Below the pieces are notes generated by a model. It was given only the letters and a program-made list of their open reading frames with translations, searched no databases and was not told the DNA's origin. A DNA stretch of 64,000 nt from Heterohyrax brucei. Its lineage: Eukaryota; Chordata; Mammalia; Hyracoidea; Procaviidae. Of this stretch, positions 45,449 to 57,570 are shown in pieces (the stretch's first letter is position 1; each line of letters starts with the position of its first letter). The stretch spans positions 222,599,323 through 222,663,322 of the forward strand of contig CM053140.1 of assembly GCA_028571685.1 (NCBI GenBank), given 5' to 3'. The position numbers and the translations under genes are program-made.

Positions 45449-46743
45449 CTATTTGTGTTTTATTTTATTAAGCTTGATTATAATATGTCTTGGTATCTTT
45501 CTTTTGGATTCTAGCTTTTATGGTGTTCAATACACATCTTGGATACCTATGTTCTTTTTGTTCATAATCTCAGGAAAGTTTTCTATCAGCATCTCTACAG
45601 CAATGCTCTCTGTATTGTCATCTGTTACCCCCTTGCTCAGGAACTCCAAGTAAATGTAAATTATTCCTCTTGATAGAGTCCCACATGTTTCTTAATGCTT
45701 TTTCATTTTTCTTATTTCTTTCTCTGATTTCTCTTCATAAATGCTGATGTCAGTTGCTCTGTCCTCAAGATCACTAAGTGTAACTTCCATCTGCTCAATT
45801 CAGCTTTGGATTGAATTATCGAATTCTGTAATTTTGTTAGTGTTCTGATATATTTCAGATCGTTGATGTTCCATCAGTTCAAATAGCTTACTTAATTTTT
45901 TTCATTTTGTTCTGCTGCATTTTGTTTAATCTCCAGAAGGGTTCTATATATAATTCTCTTGTGCTCAACCTCTGATAGATTCAGAAAGACTTCTTCATTT
46001 GGGAAATTTTTTTTATCTTTATTTTGGGAGTTTTCTAGAGAATTTAAAGGCTACTTCTTTAAATGATTAACTATGGTCTGCTGTCTGTGTGCCATCTAGA
46101 TGCTGTTTGATTTCCCTGATGTTACCTCAACAGGAGCTAATGCATAGATCTAAGAAAGGGGATGGTCACCATCTGTCTCTATATACTCTAGTGATTTGCC
46201 CCAGATGAACTCTGTGGGGTGGAAGTCTCCACCTATTGGGTGGCAAAAATGCCACCTTACTTATGGAGATATTGGGGGCTGACAGCCAACCCTATGATGT
46301 GAGTCAGAGAAGGGTGGGGGAAAAAGCTGCTGGACCTCTCAACAGACAGATCTCCAGGCATATACATAAGCCTCTCAATCTTAATAGTAAACTTCACTTC
46401 TATGTGGAGGATTGTCCCAGGTACTGAACTAGGAGCTGTCCAACATGCTGGCTGAAAACAGCCCATCAGGAGCAGCCAACTTTGCCTTCCAGCTGATAAT
46501 GAAAGTAGTTATTGGCTGTTCACAGAAGTTGCAGTTCTCTGATACGGTGAAACAGCAAAAGCAGAGATCAGACGGCCACTGGCTTGTTTTTGAGAGGAGA
46601 AGATTAGTCCGATACTGGTGCTTAGTCAAATACGACAGATCTTAGGGCTCCCCAAATGTTCAGTGCTCCATACAAATATCATTGCAGGCCTTATTTCTCA
46701 GAGGGAAACAAGGAGACAGGTGTCTAGTCCACCATCTCTTGAT

Positions 46744-48222
46744 TATTTTCAGAGTTTTCTGAAGCCATGGTGTTCTAGTTCTTTAAATTGTTAGAAATTA
46801 ATTGTTGTCTTTGAGCTATCAGAAAACTGTTGTGATTTATTTGCTACATTATTGTGATCTAACTTTTATATATATGTATTTATTTATATATGTATATATG
46901 TATTTTAATTGGGTTTTGACTGTCCAAGTGTTCTAGTCATTGGAGCTTGAGTGATTATTAGAAACCTTAATAATTCTGATGCCCTGTTATCCAGTGGTTG
47001 TAGTAGTGACTGCACTGACAAAAGTAGCATGAATTGCTGATGCAGGGGAGCCAGCAGAACTCTTCTTCTAACTATCCCTTTGTTTCCTTCCCCAAGTCTA
47101 AGAGAGAAGTTCAGGGCACACACATAATGTATCTCAGCTCTAGCCCAGGTAGTGTGACAGAATTTAGAATCAGATGTAGAGCAGAGAAGGGAGAAGAAAA
47201 AGGATGAGTACGGGGAGTGAAGTCAATGCATAGGAAAGTTTTGTGTCACAAGAGTGGGCCACCACTTAGCTGGTGATGCTCCAGTGAATGTTTTCTGTGG
47301 CTCTGTAGATGCCACGATCTGTAGCTCAGAGGACCCAGTGGAATTTGTCTTCTATCCCTCCCTTTTTTCCCTTCTATATGTCTGGGAGAAAAGCTCAAGG
47401 CACACATGTACAGTGTCCCACTTCAAGCCTGGGTAGTGCATCAGAATTTAGCCTCTGGTGTAGAGCAGATAATAGAGAGATGAAGGGCACTGCTGTATTC
47501 AGCTGCCAGAAAGACTAGGGATAGGGAGAGAAATCAGCATGTAGGAAACAATAAGACTATAAGGGCTCACAAGCACTTGAAATGGTCTGGTGGAAGTCTC
47601 TTGAGACTCTGTAGGTACAGTGATCTACAACTCAGGGTAGCCAGTGGTACTTCTCTTGTACCCCTCCCTTTGTTTCCCTGTCCAAGTCTGGAAGAAGAGC
47701 TCAGGCCACACACAATGTCCTACTTCTGGCCTAAGTAGTGCTCCAGAATTTAGCTTCTGCTGTAGGTCAGAGAAGAGAGGAGCAAATTGCTGCACTCAGC
47801 TGCCAGCTGCCATAGTGTTCTCTAGGTGTGGCCATCCTCAACTCAGCTTCCTGGTTGAGGAAGACACTTTCCAGACAGCCACACAGGCACTGCTGTCCAG
47901 TATGGCTGCCAGCTTTAGCAGTGCTCTCAGATGCAGTGATGCCAAGCTCATGTTACCAGATGATAAAGATGGTTTCCACTCCTGTGATGCTGCTCTGTTC
48001 CAGTGCCAGGAGAAGCAAGACTCTCTACAGCTGCCTATCCACTTCTGGCAAAGGTAGTTGTTCCCCTTCCTGTCACCCAGTCTAGTTTTCACAGCTTTCT
48101 GCCTGATCTTGGCATTCCTAGAATGTCCTTTTTATTCCATCTAATTGGTTTTCAAATCTTAGTTACTAGAAGGATCAGAGGAAACATGTGGCTAGTCTGC
48201 CATCTTAGACCCACCTTGGTGT
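46744..48222 (-). mobile_element. L1-A 5' UTR, right piece, with tandem monomers
   Basis: The junction text TTATTTTCAGAGTTTTCT matches the corresponding part of L1-B (about 46020-46040), which shows continuation of L1-A after L1-B. Three related units of roughly 290-310 bases follow (A about 46915-47230, B 47231-47545, C 47546-47830); B and C are clearly alike, A less so. The element ends at 48222 with GTCTGCCATCTTAGACC, the complement of a typical L1 start. An internal promoter for RNA polymerase II is expected here. Confidence 0.75.
46862..46906. repeat. (TA)n-rich tract
   Basis: Alternating TATA/TATG run inside the L1-A 5' UTR. Confidence 0.85.
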
Positions 48223-49929
48223 GGGCAAATTTAAAGGTGGGAAAATAAAAAACAATAAGATGAAAGAGTTGATTTGCATGCTGCATTTGGAAAACAGAGT
48301 ATGTGTATTACAATCTATTGTTCTTAAATTCAGAGCAAAGATAGCAAAATAAATAGTATTAGAAACTCATTTCATTTTGGGGAGCTTCAATTTCTTTCAG
48401 GTAACTTTTACAGCATTTCCACCATCAATATTTTTATAAATTTTGGATTACACTTATTCCCTCTCTGTCATCCTCACCTCATTGCAAGAGATATACTTCA
48501 GTGTGTTAACAACTGCTTTAAAACCTTTCAGCTAGAAAGATAGAAATGGTATCAACAAAAATTGGAACGAAGAAAATGAGGTCATATCTGTCCTTATTAC
48601 CATGGGAGACTTCAACAGCTCTTTACCCACAGTTCTAGAACCTTCTTACCCTATGTGCAGAAACTTCATATCCCCCTCTCTTTCCCTATATGTTTTCTCT
48701 GAATAGACACCTCAGCGTTTTGCTGCTGGACCTGATACTTCCTATCCCTGCACCTAACCCTCAGAGACAAAGTCAGGGCTTAGCATTGGTAATATTGATG
48801 TTTCAGGCTGGATATTTCTGTTTTGTTTGTTCATGTGTCTGTGGTAGTGATGGGGGACTCAACTGTGACTACCAAGAAGACCTCCAAACATTTCAAAATG
48901 TCTCCTAGGGTAAAAATTGGACAAGCAGGTCCAATAGGTTCCTTTTTTTTTTCCTATGAATGAAATGACACCTTGGGCACCTGGCCCTAAGATCACTGCT
49001 TATTATGGTTGTTTACAGATAATAATATCTGCCTCTGATATAAACTCACATTCATACAATTAAGGGAGACATGGTTTATTTATGCATTAGCATAACCAGC
49101 TGTTTGTCTGCCTTTGCGTGGTATTTCTGTTTTGGTATAGTGATTTGTCCTAAATAAAACCCAGTCAGATGAAGGCTGAAAGGTATTCTAAATATCCAGG
49201 TCCTAAAGTACTGTTTATCTTTGTTCAAATATACTCTATAAAAACCACTCTTAGCTCAAAAGAAAAGGTAAAGAACCAATCCCCAATGCCATTACTGAGA
49301 TAGGCCCATTAAAAATGAGCTGTAAGTGAAATACAGCTTTATTAAACAGATGACATTACATCAGAAATGATGAATCATAAAGTTTCTTTTGATATTACAA
49401 TGGTATATGACCTTTTAAACTTTAATCAGCCACCTCATATTCTGATCTACTAGTAGATGTGCAGATTTCTTGCAGATTGCATAAACATGAGGCAGCTTGG
49501 GAACTGTTGGCATCATTTCTCAACAGGTTCTCCCTAATGTGGTGCAGTGGCACACAGCCAGATCAGGGGAAGCCCCTGACCTGTCTTCTTATCGAAGCCT
49601 GGCCTCTCCCTGGCTTCCTGGGTCCATTTTCTCCTGACCTAGTACTAACAAAGAAAGATCTCACCACACATTTTATAGATGCTTGTACTCCAAGAACCTC
49701 ACACATAATCTGAACTCTATAAATGTTTGCCGAACAAATCTCAACATCTAAGATATCAGGATAGTCCCCCACATTTGGACAGGGCTTCTTCCACTTTACA
49801 AGGATTATCTTATCCAGTCTTCTCAGAGATCTTGTGAAGAAGGCCAAGGTCAGATTGGTAGTATATATTCCAAGTTTGTATTCTTTCTACAACTTTCTAC
49901 AGTGAATAAGACAACACTGGCCTATTAGT
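48223..49929. other. Unique DNA, no gene seen
   Basis: No repeat recognised in 1.7 kb. Open frames are short and featureless. Confidence 0.45.
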
Positions 49930-50105
49930 AAGAGCAAAGGCTTGACCTCCATGTCAATACTTCTACCAAATAACTGTAATTTTTCACAATTCACTTAAAT
50001 CCTCTAAGACACATGGTCTTCATAAGGTTGATAGTGCAGGCCATTTGAGATAATGCATATGAAGAACTTGGCATGATGGCTGACATATGGTAAGCATTAA
50101 GAAGT
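49930..50105 (+). repeat. MIR SINE
   Basis: TTTGAGATAATGCATATGAA followed by the GGCTGACATATGGTAAGC end of MIR. The 5' half is diverged. Confidence 0.75.
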
Positions 50106-50678
50106 GTTCTCTATAGTGATTAACACTATATTCCCTCCTGGGAAGCAGAAAACTGCTGTCACAGAATCCTCAAGAAAGAACAGAATTTAAAGATACAGTG
50201 ATCCTATGGTTTATCGTCCCTAAAAAAAAAAAATTGTTGAAGCCCCAGTTAGTTTGCTTTCTTCTTTCTGTTCCTCTTTTCCTAGTTCTTAGGACAGTTA
50301 GTTATTTCCTCCTCAATGACTCCATTCTACAACCTGTATCAAAAACATCCTGGGGCCTTTTTGAGAAATTCAGTATCATGATGCCCTTATGTCAATGATA
50401 ATCAAACCAATAGGTGATTTAAAGGTAGTTCTCCTGCCTCTAACATTTGAAATAAGAGGAAAGATACAAGGGGATTCAAGAAGAATTTAATCAATTTTTG
50501 TATGATATACATGAAATAGGTTAATATGAAAGGTAGTCAGGATCTACTGAAATAGATCTACAATCTTTTGAGTCGTGCCCGTGTAAGAAAACAATAATAA
50601 TTTTCACAAAATATCCATAAGTTTCTCTTGAAGGACAATACAGTTGTTGGAGATCAATCATTATTTTGCCCTGCTATT
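50106..50678. other. Unique DNA, no gene seen
   Basis: Nothing recognised. Confidence 0.5.
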
Positions 50679-50855
50679 AGGAAACCCTGGTGGTGTGGTG
50701 GTTAAGTCTATGGTGGCTAACCAAACAGGTTAACAGTTTAAATCTACCAGGTGCTCCTTGGAAACTCTATGGGGCCATTCTACTCTGTCCTACAGGGTTG
50801 TTATGAGTTGGCATCAACTTGACGGCCCTGGGTGTATGGGTTTTTTTTTTTTTTT
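50679..50855 (+). repeat. AfroSINE abutting an RTE tail
   Basis: AGGAAACCCTGGTGGTGTGG to GGGTGTATGGGTTTTTTTTT. Its T-rich end meets the complement of the RTE 3' terminus at 50857, so the two related 3' ends face each other. Confidence 0.9.
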
Positions 50856-50856
50856 G

Positions 50857-51887
50857 GTTGTTGTTGCTAAGTGCCTCCAAGATGATTCTGACTCCTAGTG
50901 ACCCTATATATAACAGAATGAAGCATATCACAGTCCTGCATCATCCGCACATTGTCGCTATGCTTGAACCTATTTTTACAGCCACTGTGTCAATCCATCT
51001 TGTAGAGTCTTCCTCTTTTTCACTGGGCTTCTACTTTACCAAACATGATGTCTTTCTCCAGACACTGGTCCTTCCTCTTAGCATGTCCAAATTACATGAG
51101 ATGAAGCCTTGCTATCCTTTCTTCTGAGGAACATTTTCATTGTACTTCTCCCGATACACATTTGCTCATTTTTCTGGTGATCCATAGTATAATCAATATT
51201 CTTTATCAGCATCATAATTTGAATGCATCAACTCTGCTATGGTCTTCCTTATTCACTGTCCAGCTTTCACATTCCCATGAGGTGATTGAAAATGTCACAT
51301 TAGTTCTCAAGATTACATCTTTGCTTAACACTTTAAAGAGATATTTTGCAGCAGAATTGCCCAATGCAATATGTCATTTGATTTCTTGACTTCCATTTCC
51401 ATGGGCTTTAGTTGTGAATCTAAGTAAAATGAAGCCCACTGCAGCTTCAGTATTTCCTCCCTTTATTATGATGTTGCTTGTTTGTCCAGTTGTGAGGATT
51501 TTTGTTTCCTTTATGTTGAGGTGTAATACATACTGAAGGCTGTAGTCTTTGATATTCATCAGTAGGTGCTTCAAGTCTTCTTCGCTTTCAGCAAGCAAAG
51601 TTGTGTAGTCTGCACATTGCAGACTGTTAGCATGCACATAGTCTAGGCTCTCTAACAGGTTGCTCAGCATACAAACTGAAAAGCATCATGAAATGATGTA
51701 ACCCTAAGCACACATTTCCTGACTTTAAACCACTCAGTATCCTTTCATTCTGTCAGTCTATGGACAAACTCCTCATGAGCACAATTAAGTGTTCTGGAAT
51801 TTCCATTCTTCACAATATTATCCATAATTTGTTATGATCCACATAGTGAAATATCTTTGCATAATCAGTAAAACACAGGTAAACTAT
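50857..51887 (-). mobile_element. RTE LINE, 3' third
   Basis: From GGTTGTTGTTGCTAAGTGCC to AATCAGTAAAACACAGGTAA. Covers the 3' UTR and the C-terminal part of the reverse transcriptase; a 98-residue minus frame at 51374-51670 (DYTTLLAESEEDLKHLLMN) is RT-derived, with the catalytic YADD text reduced to CADYTTLLA. Confidence 0.85.
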
Positions 51888-53439
51888 TATATCACTACAG
51901 AATCTATGCAATAGTCAAAATCTGAGAGAAAAGTGAATGTTCTTGTAAATTTGCTGAATATTTTGAAGTAATACAGCTTTTAACCAGATTAGTGTTACTA
52001 AATTTTGATTATAATTGGAAGCATACCTCGACTACACCATGAAGTGGTAGACTCTAGAGGTTCATCTATTACGTCACTGCTGTGTCCATGGTGCCTAGAA
52101 TAATGCCTTATGCCATATTCTCAATCTGTCCCTCAAGTCTCAATTTTCTCACATGTTACATGGGGACATTAATAGCTTCTGCATAAGCCTCATAGGAGGA
52201 AGGAACACCTGGTTTTGAAAATATAAATTTAAAAACTCTACCCTCAACCAGCTCATCAGCATGGCAGGGATTTGCTTACCCTCCCTGAATTTCTGCAGGG
52301 AGAGAGGTGCTACTGGGTACCTCAAAGGGTCTTCAGGAAACCCAAATCTGGTGGCTTCCATGAAGGTACAAGTATACTTCATATACAGGTATGTTACTTA
52401 AAATAGGGTAAAGTGTATAGAATCCCGTTCAAAAGTTAAATGGTCAGTTAATGCAAGTTAATATTCGGAGTATCTTTCCAATAAAATGTGCTTTCCTCTT
52501 TTTCCTTTTTCCTCTGTTGCTCTCAAAATGTTAATATGGGTCTCCTCTATAAATAACGATAGTGGCATACTGACATCCCGATTTAAATGCTGCAGCACAG
52601 CACCCTCCCTGTACAAGGAGAAGGCTGACACAGAGCTTCTATTTTTATATGTTTAGTGATATATCCAAGTGTCACTCAACAACAACAGGAAAGGAGCGAG
52701 TGTGCTGATATCGTTCACTCTTATCTTCACCCCTCCACCGCCTACCATTCAGACACATCCCTGACAAGTGTTGCGCGGCTCCACCTGCTCACCACCTGTC
52801 AATATTTGTGTTAAAAAAAAAATTCTACCACATGACTGTTAATTTTCATTAGTATAACCGTGGATGTTCTGAATCATACTCTATGCTCAGTGCTTAAACT
52901 ACAAGGCCACAGGAATTCAATTTCACTCATCTCTTTAAATGCTCTATCTTTGCAGCAGATTATCTCTGCAAAGACTATTCCACACTGAGATGGCATCTAA
53001 ATAGATTCTGGCACTCAACTGAGCATGCTGAGGAGATGCAAGGATGTACACTGGACTCTGGTTGGAACTTCATTCGGGGCAGCAGGGCTAATTCCTCTGA
53101 CTTCAGGCAAAGGTGCCTCTGTGGGGCTATTGCCAACAAAACAAAACAGTGCCACAGTCCCTCTCCTTTTCTCACAAAAGTTCCAGACCTGAACTGATGA
53201 GTATGTCTAATGCCAATTTAGGGCAATGGCCCCACCTACTGAAAACAAGGGTGGCTTACCACAGCCTGTAGCCATTTGGGAATATGTCACATGCTAGATC
53301 AAATCCCACCTAGAAGACAAATGACAATGAATCCTAACAGTGTCTCTAGGCAAAAGAAGTGAGCATGTGCATTAATAAGTCATTGTTTGATACGCTGTAT
53401 GTAGTCTACAAGTTTTTGTGTCAATTTTGTTTGAGATAA
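51888..53439. other. Unique DNA; possible conserved block at 52490-52990
   Basis: No repeat recognised. The part at 52490-52990 has CpG sites (TGTTGCGCGGCTCCACC) and E-box-like CACCTGTCAAT, a modest hint of a conserved element. An open frame at 52975-53175 has no domain. Confidence 0.4.
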
Positions 53440-53656
53440 CTTTTCACAGTGTCATAGTGCCTGCTATGACACCAGACAGGCATGGGTTCAAATTTTGACT
53501 ATTAGCATTTCCTGACAAGTGTCACTTGTTATTTTATTTCTCCAAACCTGATTCCTCATCTGTAAAATAGTTACTGTTAAATGTTACTATGAATATAAAC
53601 TGAAATTATTTGTGTGTAATACCTAACAGAACAGTGGGTTTACAGCAAGTTATTAA
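53440..53656 (+). repeat. MIR SINE
   Basis: Full-length old copy: CATGGGTTCAAATTTTGACT, CCTCATCTGTAAAATAGTTA and GTAATACCTAACAGAACAGT correspond to MIR box B region, core and tail. Confidence 0.8.
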
Positions 53657-54377
53657 GCCCTAATGCACTGTTTTAAGAAATTTTTAAGATTCCTCTAATT
53701 GTGTTAATAATTGAAGCGGCTTCTTTCTCACTGAAACTGTATTTCTACAATTGAATTTTACCTAAGCTAACAAATTTGAGGGTAGGACTGTTTTCTATAT
53801 GTTGTTCTCAGCATATGTATCTTACAGAAAAGAACTACCTCTGCAAATCTAGTGCAAAAATTTTGACTGGGGTGGACAATACAGACCACACATGAAAAAC
53901 TGTGGCTGAGAGTGTAGCAGGGCTACACCCAGCGAGGTAGGCAGAGTCCAGGGTAAACGCCTCTATTTCCTTCTCTCGTGGACAGCCATTGTGCCCTCTG
54001 TGACTCAGGGCCTGACCTTGGTGCTTGGGACTCAAAGAAAAGTGGCCCAGTTCTGCACTCTGACGCTGTACTCAGAATCCTTCTTCTGTCCAGGAATAGG
54101 AGTCCTGGTAGTGGCTGAGACAGGACCGGGAGAGACCTGGTGCTGCAGCAGAATCAGCAATAGCAGTAGCAGTGAACAATGTTGAGCTGACGTGGAGGCA
54201 TCCAGCATGCTGCCCATCTTGACCTCAAGAGAGCTTAGGTGTTTGAGAGCCTTCTTATTCTACATTCTCCCAAAGTGGGCAACAATATGTGCAAGTGTAC
54301 CTACAATAAAGTACTTGCAAAAATTGTTCTCTGGAATTGAATGTAAATTAGTCTTTTCTCTTAATATATTCTCTGAG
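53657..54377. other. Unique DNA, no gene seen
   Basis: Nothing recognised. Open frames at 53835-54217 on both strands overlap each other and have no domain. Confidence 0.5.
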
Positions 54378-54939
54378 TTGTTGTCAGGTGCCTTCGAGTC
54401 AGTGCTGACTCATAATGAAACTTTGCACAACAGAACAAAACACTGCCCAGTCTTGCGCCATGTCCAAATAGTTTCTATGCTTAAGCCCATTGTTGCAGCT
54501 ACTGTGTCAGTCCATCTCATCAGGGGTCTTCCTGTATTTCGCTGACCCTCTACTCTACCAAGCGTGATGTCCTTCTTCAGGGACTGATCCTTTCTGACAA
54601 CAATTCCAAAGTATGTAAGACACAGTCTGGCCATCTTTGCTTCCAAGGAGCACCCTGGCTGTACTTCTTCCGTAACAGATCTGTTTGTTCTTTTTGTGGC
54701 CCATGGTACATTCAACATTCTTCTCCAGCACCACAATTCAAAGGCATCAATTCATCTTTTGTCTTCTTTATTCATTGTCTAGCTTTCACATGCATATGAT
54801 GTGACTGACAATACCATGGCTTGGGTCAGACACGCTTTAGTCTTCCAGGTGACGTCTTTACTTTTCAGTACTTTAAGGAGACCTTTTGCAGCAGATTTTT
54901 GCAATGCAATCTGTCTTTTGATTTCTTGACTGCTGCTTC

Positions 54940-55379
54940 TGGTGGTAAAAGTAAAAATCTAACAAAGATTACTTAGGTTATTAAACTGCGTTACATCCTC
55001 TGCCTGAATTTTAACCCTCAACTGGATTAACAGGTCCTCATTCCTTTCCCCATCTCTGAGGAAGTAAAATCAATTAAGACCTCAAAGAGAGACAATCAAA
55101 TGTTGGGTAATTCACACTGTTTGATAAGATGTAATGAAACCTCATGATGTAATGAAATCTTGTGACTCCTATTGTTCTGTGACAAATGCCAATCACTTTG
55201 AATTCTGGCTATAAAAACTGCTGGAAATGTAACCCAAAGGGGGACAGGTTTTTTTGGAGAAGTTATTCTCACTGTCTCCCCGCCGGCATGCTTGTGTGCT
55301 AAGAAAGCATTGAACGTTTCTCCCTTCTCTCCATTTTGGCTGTCCCGGACAGGCAGAACGTACTTGTTTTAGTTCGGCA
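54940..55379 (+). repeat. Solo LTR nested in RTE
   Basis: RTE text breaks between CTGCTGCTTC and CACTTCCATGG. The 440-bp insert starts TGGTGGTAAAAG and ends GTTCGGCA, with TATAAAAA at 55210 and a GTCTCCCCGCCGGC segment downstream of it. It looks like an LTR of class I type. A TSD of about five bases (GCTTC/GCACT) is imperfect. No internal region. Confidence 0.7.
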
Positions 55380-56099
55380 GCACTTCCATGGCATTGATTG
55401 TGGACTCAAGTAAAATGAAATCCTTGACAACCTCAGTCCTTTTTCCATTTATGCCGATGTTGCTTACTGGTCCAGTTGTGAAGATTTTCGTTTTCTTGAT
55501 GTTGAGATGCAATCCACACTGAAGGCTGTGGTCAATGATTTTCATCAGTAAGTGTTTCAAGTCTTCTTCACTTCGAGCAAGTAAGGTGGTGTTGTCTGTG
55601 TAACACAGGTTGTTAATGGGTCATCTTCGAATTCTGATGCCTTGTTCTTCTTTGTCTAATTCAGCTTCTTGGAGTATTTGCTTGGCATACAGAGTGAAAA
55701 CGTGTGGTGAAAGGATATAATGCCGATGTACACCTTTCCTGACCTTAAACCATGCAGTCAGTATCCCCCTGTTCTGTTCACATGGCTGCTTCTTGATCCA
55801 TATACAGATTTCTTAAGAGCACAATTAAGTGTTCTGGAATTCCCATTCTCTGCAACATTAGCCGTAACTTATTATGATCCACAAAGCCTTTGCATAGTCG
55901 GTGAAACACAGGTAAACATCTTTTTAGTGTTCTCTGCTTTCAGCCAAGATCATGTGACATCGGCAATGATATCAGTGGTTCCATGACCTCTTCCAAATCC
56001 AGCTTGAATTTCTGGCAGTTCCTTGTCAATAGACTGTGGCAGTGGCTTGTGAATGACGTTAAGCAAAATTTTACTTGCATGTGGTATGAGCAATACTGT

Positions 56100-56411
56100 T
56101 CAGTAATTTCCACATTTGGTAGGATCCCCTTTCTTTGGAATGGGCATAATTAGGGATCTCTTCCAGTCTTGGCATAGATGAATGAGCATTTCCAGCACTG
56201 CGTCTGTTCGTTGAAATATCTCCATTGATATTCCTTCAGTTCCTAGAGCCTTGTTTTTTGGAAACGCCTTCAATGTAGTTTCAACTTCTTGCTTCAGTAC
56301 CATCGGTTCCTGATCATATGCTGCCTCTTCAACTGGCTGAACATCGACCAGTTCTTTCTGGTATAATGACTGTGTATTCCTTCCATCTTCTTTTGATGTT
56401 CCCTCACTCAT
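56100..56411 (-). pseudogene. RTE reverse transcriptase N-terminal fragment
   Basis: The 103-residue frame reads EVETTLKAFPKNKALGTEGI and then LIMPIPKKGDPTKCGNY, the entry of an RTE reverse transcriptase. Catalytic motifs lie further on in broken frames. Confidence 0.85.
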
Positions 56412-57093
56412 TTAATACTTTCCCTGTAGAATCCTTCACTACTGCAATGCAAGGCTTGAATTTTTTCTTCAGTTCTTTCAGCTTGAGAAATGCAGAATGT
56501 GTTTCTCCCTTCTGATTTTCCAGTTCTTTGCATATGTCATTGAAATACTTTTCTTTATCTTCCTGAACTACCCTTTGAAATCTTCTGCTTAGGTCTTTTA
56601 CTTCACCATTCCTTCATTTTGCTTTAGTTCCTTGACATTTGAGAGCAAACTGCAGAGCCTCTTCTGACACCCAGTTTGGTCTTCTCTTTCTTTCCTATCT
56701 TTTTAATTGACCTCTTGCTCTTTTCATGGATGGTATCTTTGATGTCATTCCACAATTCATCTGGTCTTCAGTCATTAGTCAAATCTGTTCTTAAGATGGT
56801 TTTTAAACTCAGGAGGGGTATATTCAAGGTCATACTTTGGCTTTTGGTGGATTTGTTCTAATTTTCTTCAGTTTCAGTTTGAATTTGCAAATGAGCAGTT
56901 GATGATTTGTGCCACAGTCAGCACCTGGTCTTGTTCTGACTGCTGATATGGAGCTTTTCTATTGTCTTTTCTGCAGATATAGTCAATTTGCTTCTGTGTA
57001 TTCCATCTGGTGAGATCCATGTGAATAGTTGCTGTTTGTGTTGGTTTAAAAAACAGGTATTTGCAATGAAGAAGTCATTAGTCTTGCAAAATT

Positions 57094-57570
57094 TTATTAT
57101 TATTATTATTGAGTGAAAATGTACGTTCCCATATAAGTTAGCATGCCCATCTATGTGTAGCTCCCACTGCTCTCCCTGTCCGGTGACAGCACACTCTTCT
57201 TCTCCATTCTATACATGTCATACGCTCCTAACAATTTCCTATCTTCTCCTCTCCAGCCTCTCCCCCCCTTCCAGTAAGTGGTCAGCAGGATGACATCCCA
57301 TGGATGCATAGAACCATGAAGTGCACACTCGATATGGTCATTCTGTGTCACCAAGTCCAATCCATTCCTGTCTGAAGAGTTGACCTACCTTACGATTTAT
57401 GGACAGGGGCAGCATCAGGGCCAGGGGCCATGCTCCCAGGGGAACCCCGCAACCCCTGGATCATCAGTTGCGGTCTTTTAGTGGAGATGTCAGAGTGCAC
57501 CCCTTTTTATTCTCGTGTTGCCAGTGAGACTAAACTTTGTGAGCCCCATCACAGCTATCACTGGTGGTGA
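57094..57570 (-). mobile_element. L1 3'-UTR-only insertion with 13-bp TSD
   Basis: GTCTTGCAAAATT flanks it exactly (57081-57093 and 57571-57583). On the minus strand it ends with an AATAATAAT tail. It contains only L1 3' UTR (severe 5' truncation). Confidence 0.95.

Larger units (their letters stand above)
40153..46743 (-). mobile_element. Second L1 LINE (L1-B), full length, nested
   Basis: On the minus strand it runs from a 5' end at 46743 (AAGAGATGGTGGACTAGAC), through 5' UTR, ORF1 (about 46010-45170) and ORF2 (about 44800-40700), to a 3' end near 40153. L1-A text breaks at 40152 and resumes at 46744 with the next part of the same region, so L1-B jumped into L1-A in the same orientation. 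A MaLR LTR (42872-43397) and a short insert (40942-40978) lie within it. The ORFs are broken. Confidence 0.85.

Noticed and set aside
47073-47778. Direct repeats at regular spacing as a possible CRISPR array
   Set aside because: Units are about 300 bases, diverged, and inside an L1 5' UTR in a mammalian genome.
47644-48057. 137-codon plus-strand frame
   Set aside because: It runs antisense through the L1-A 5' UTR monomers and has no domain.
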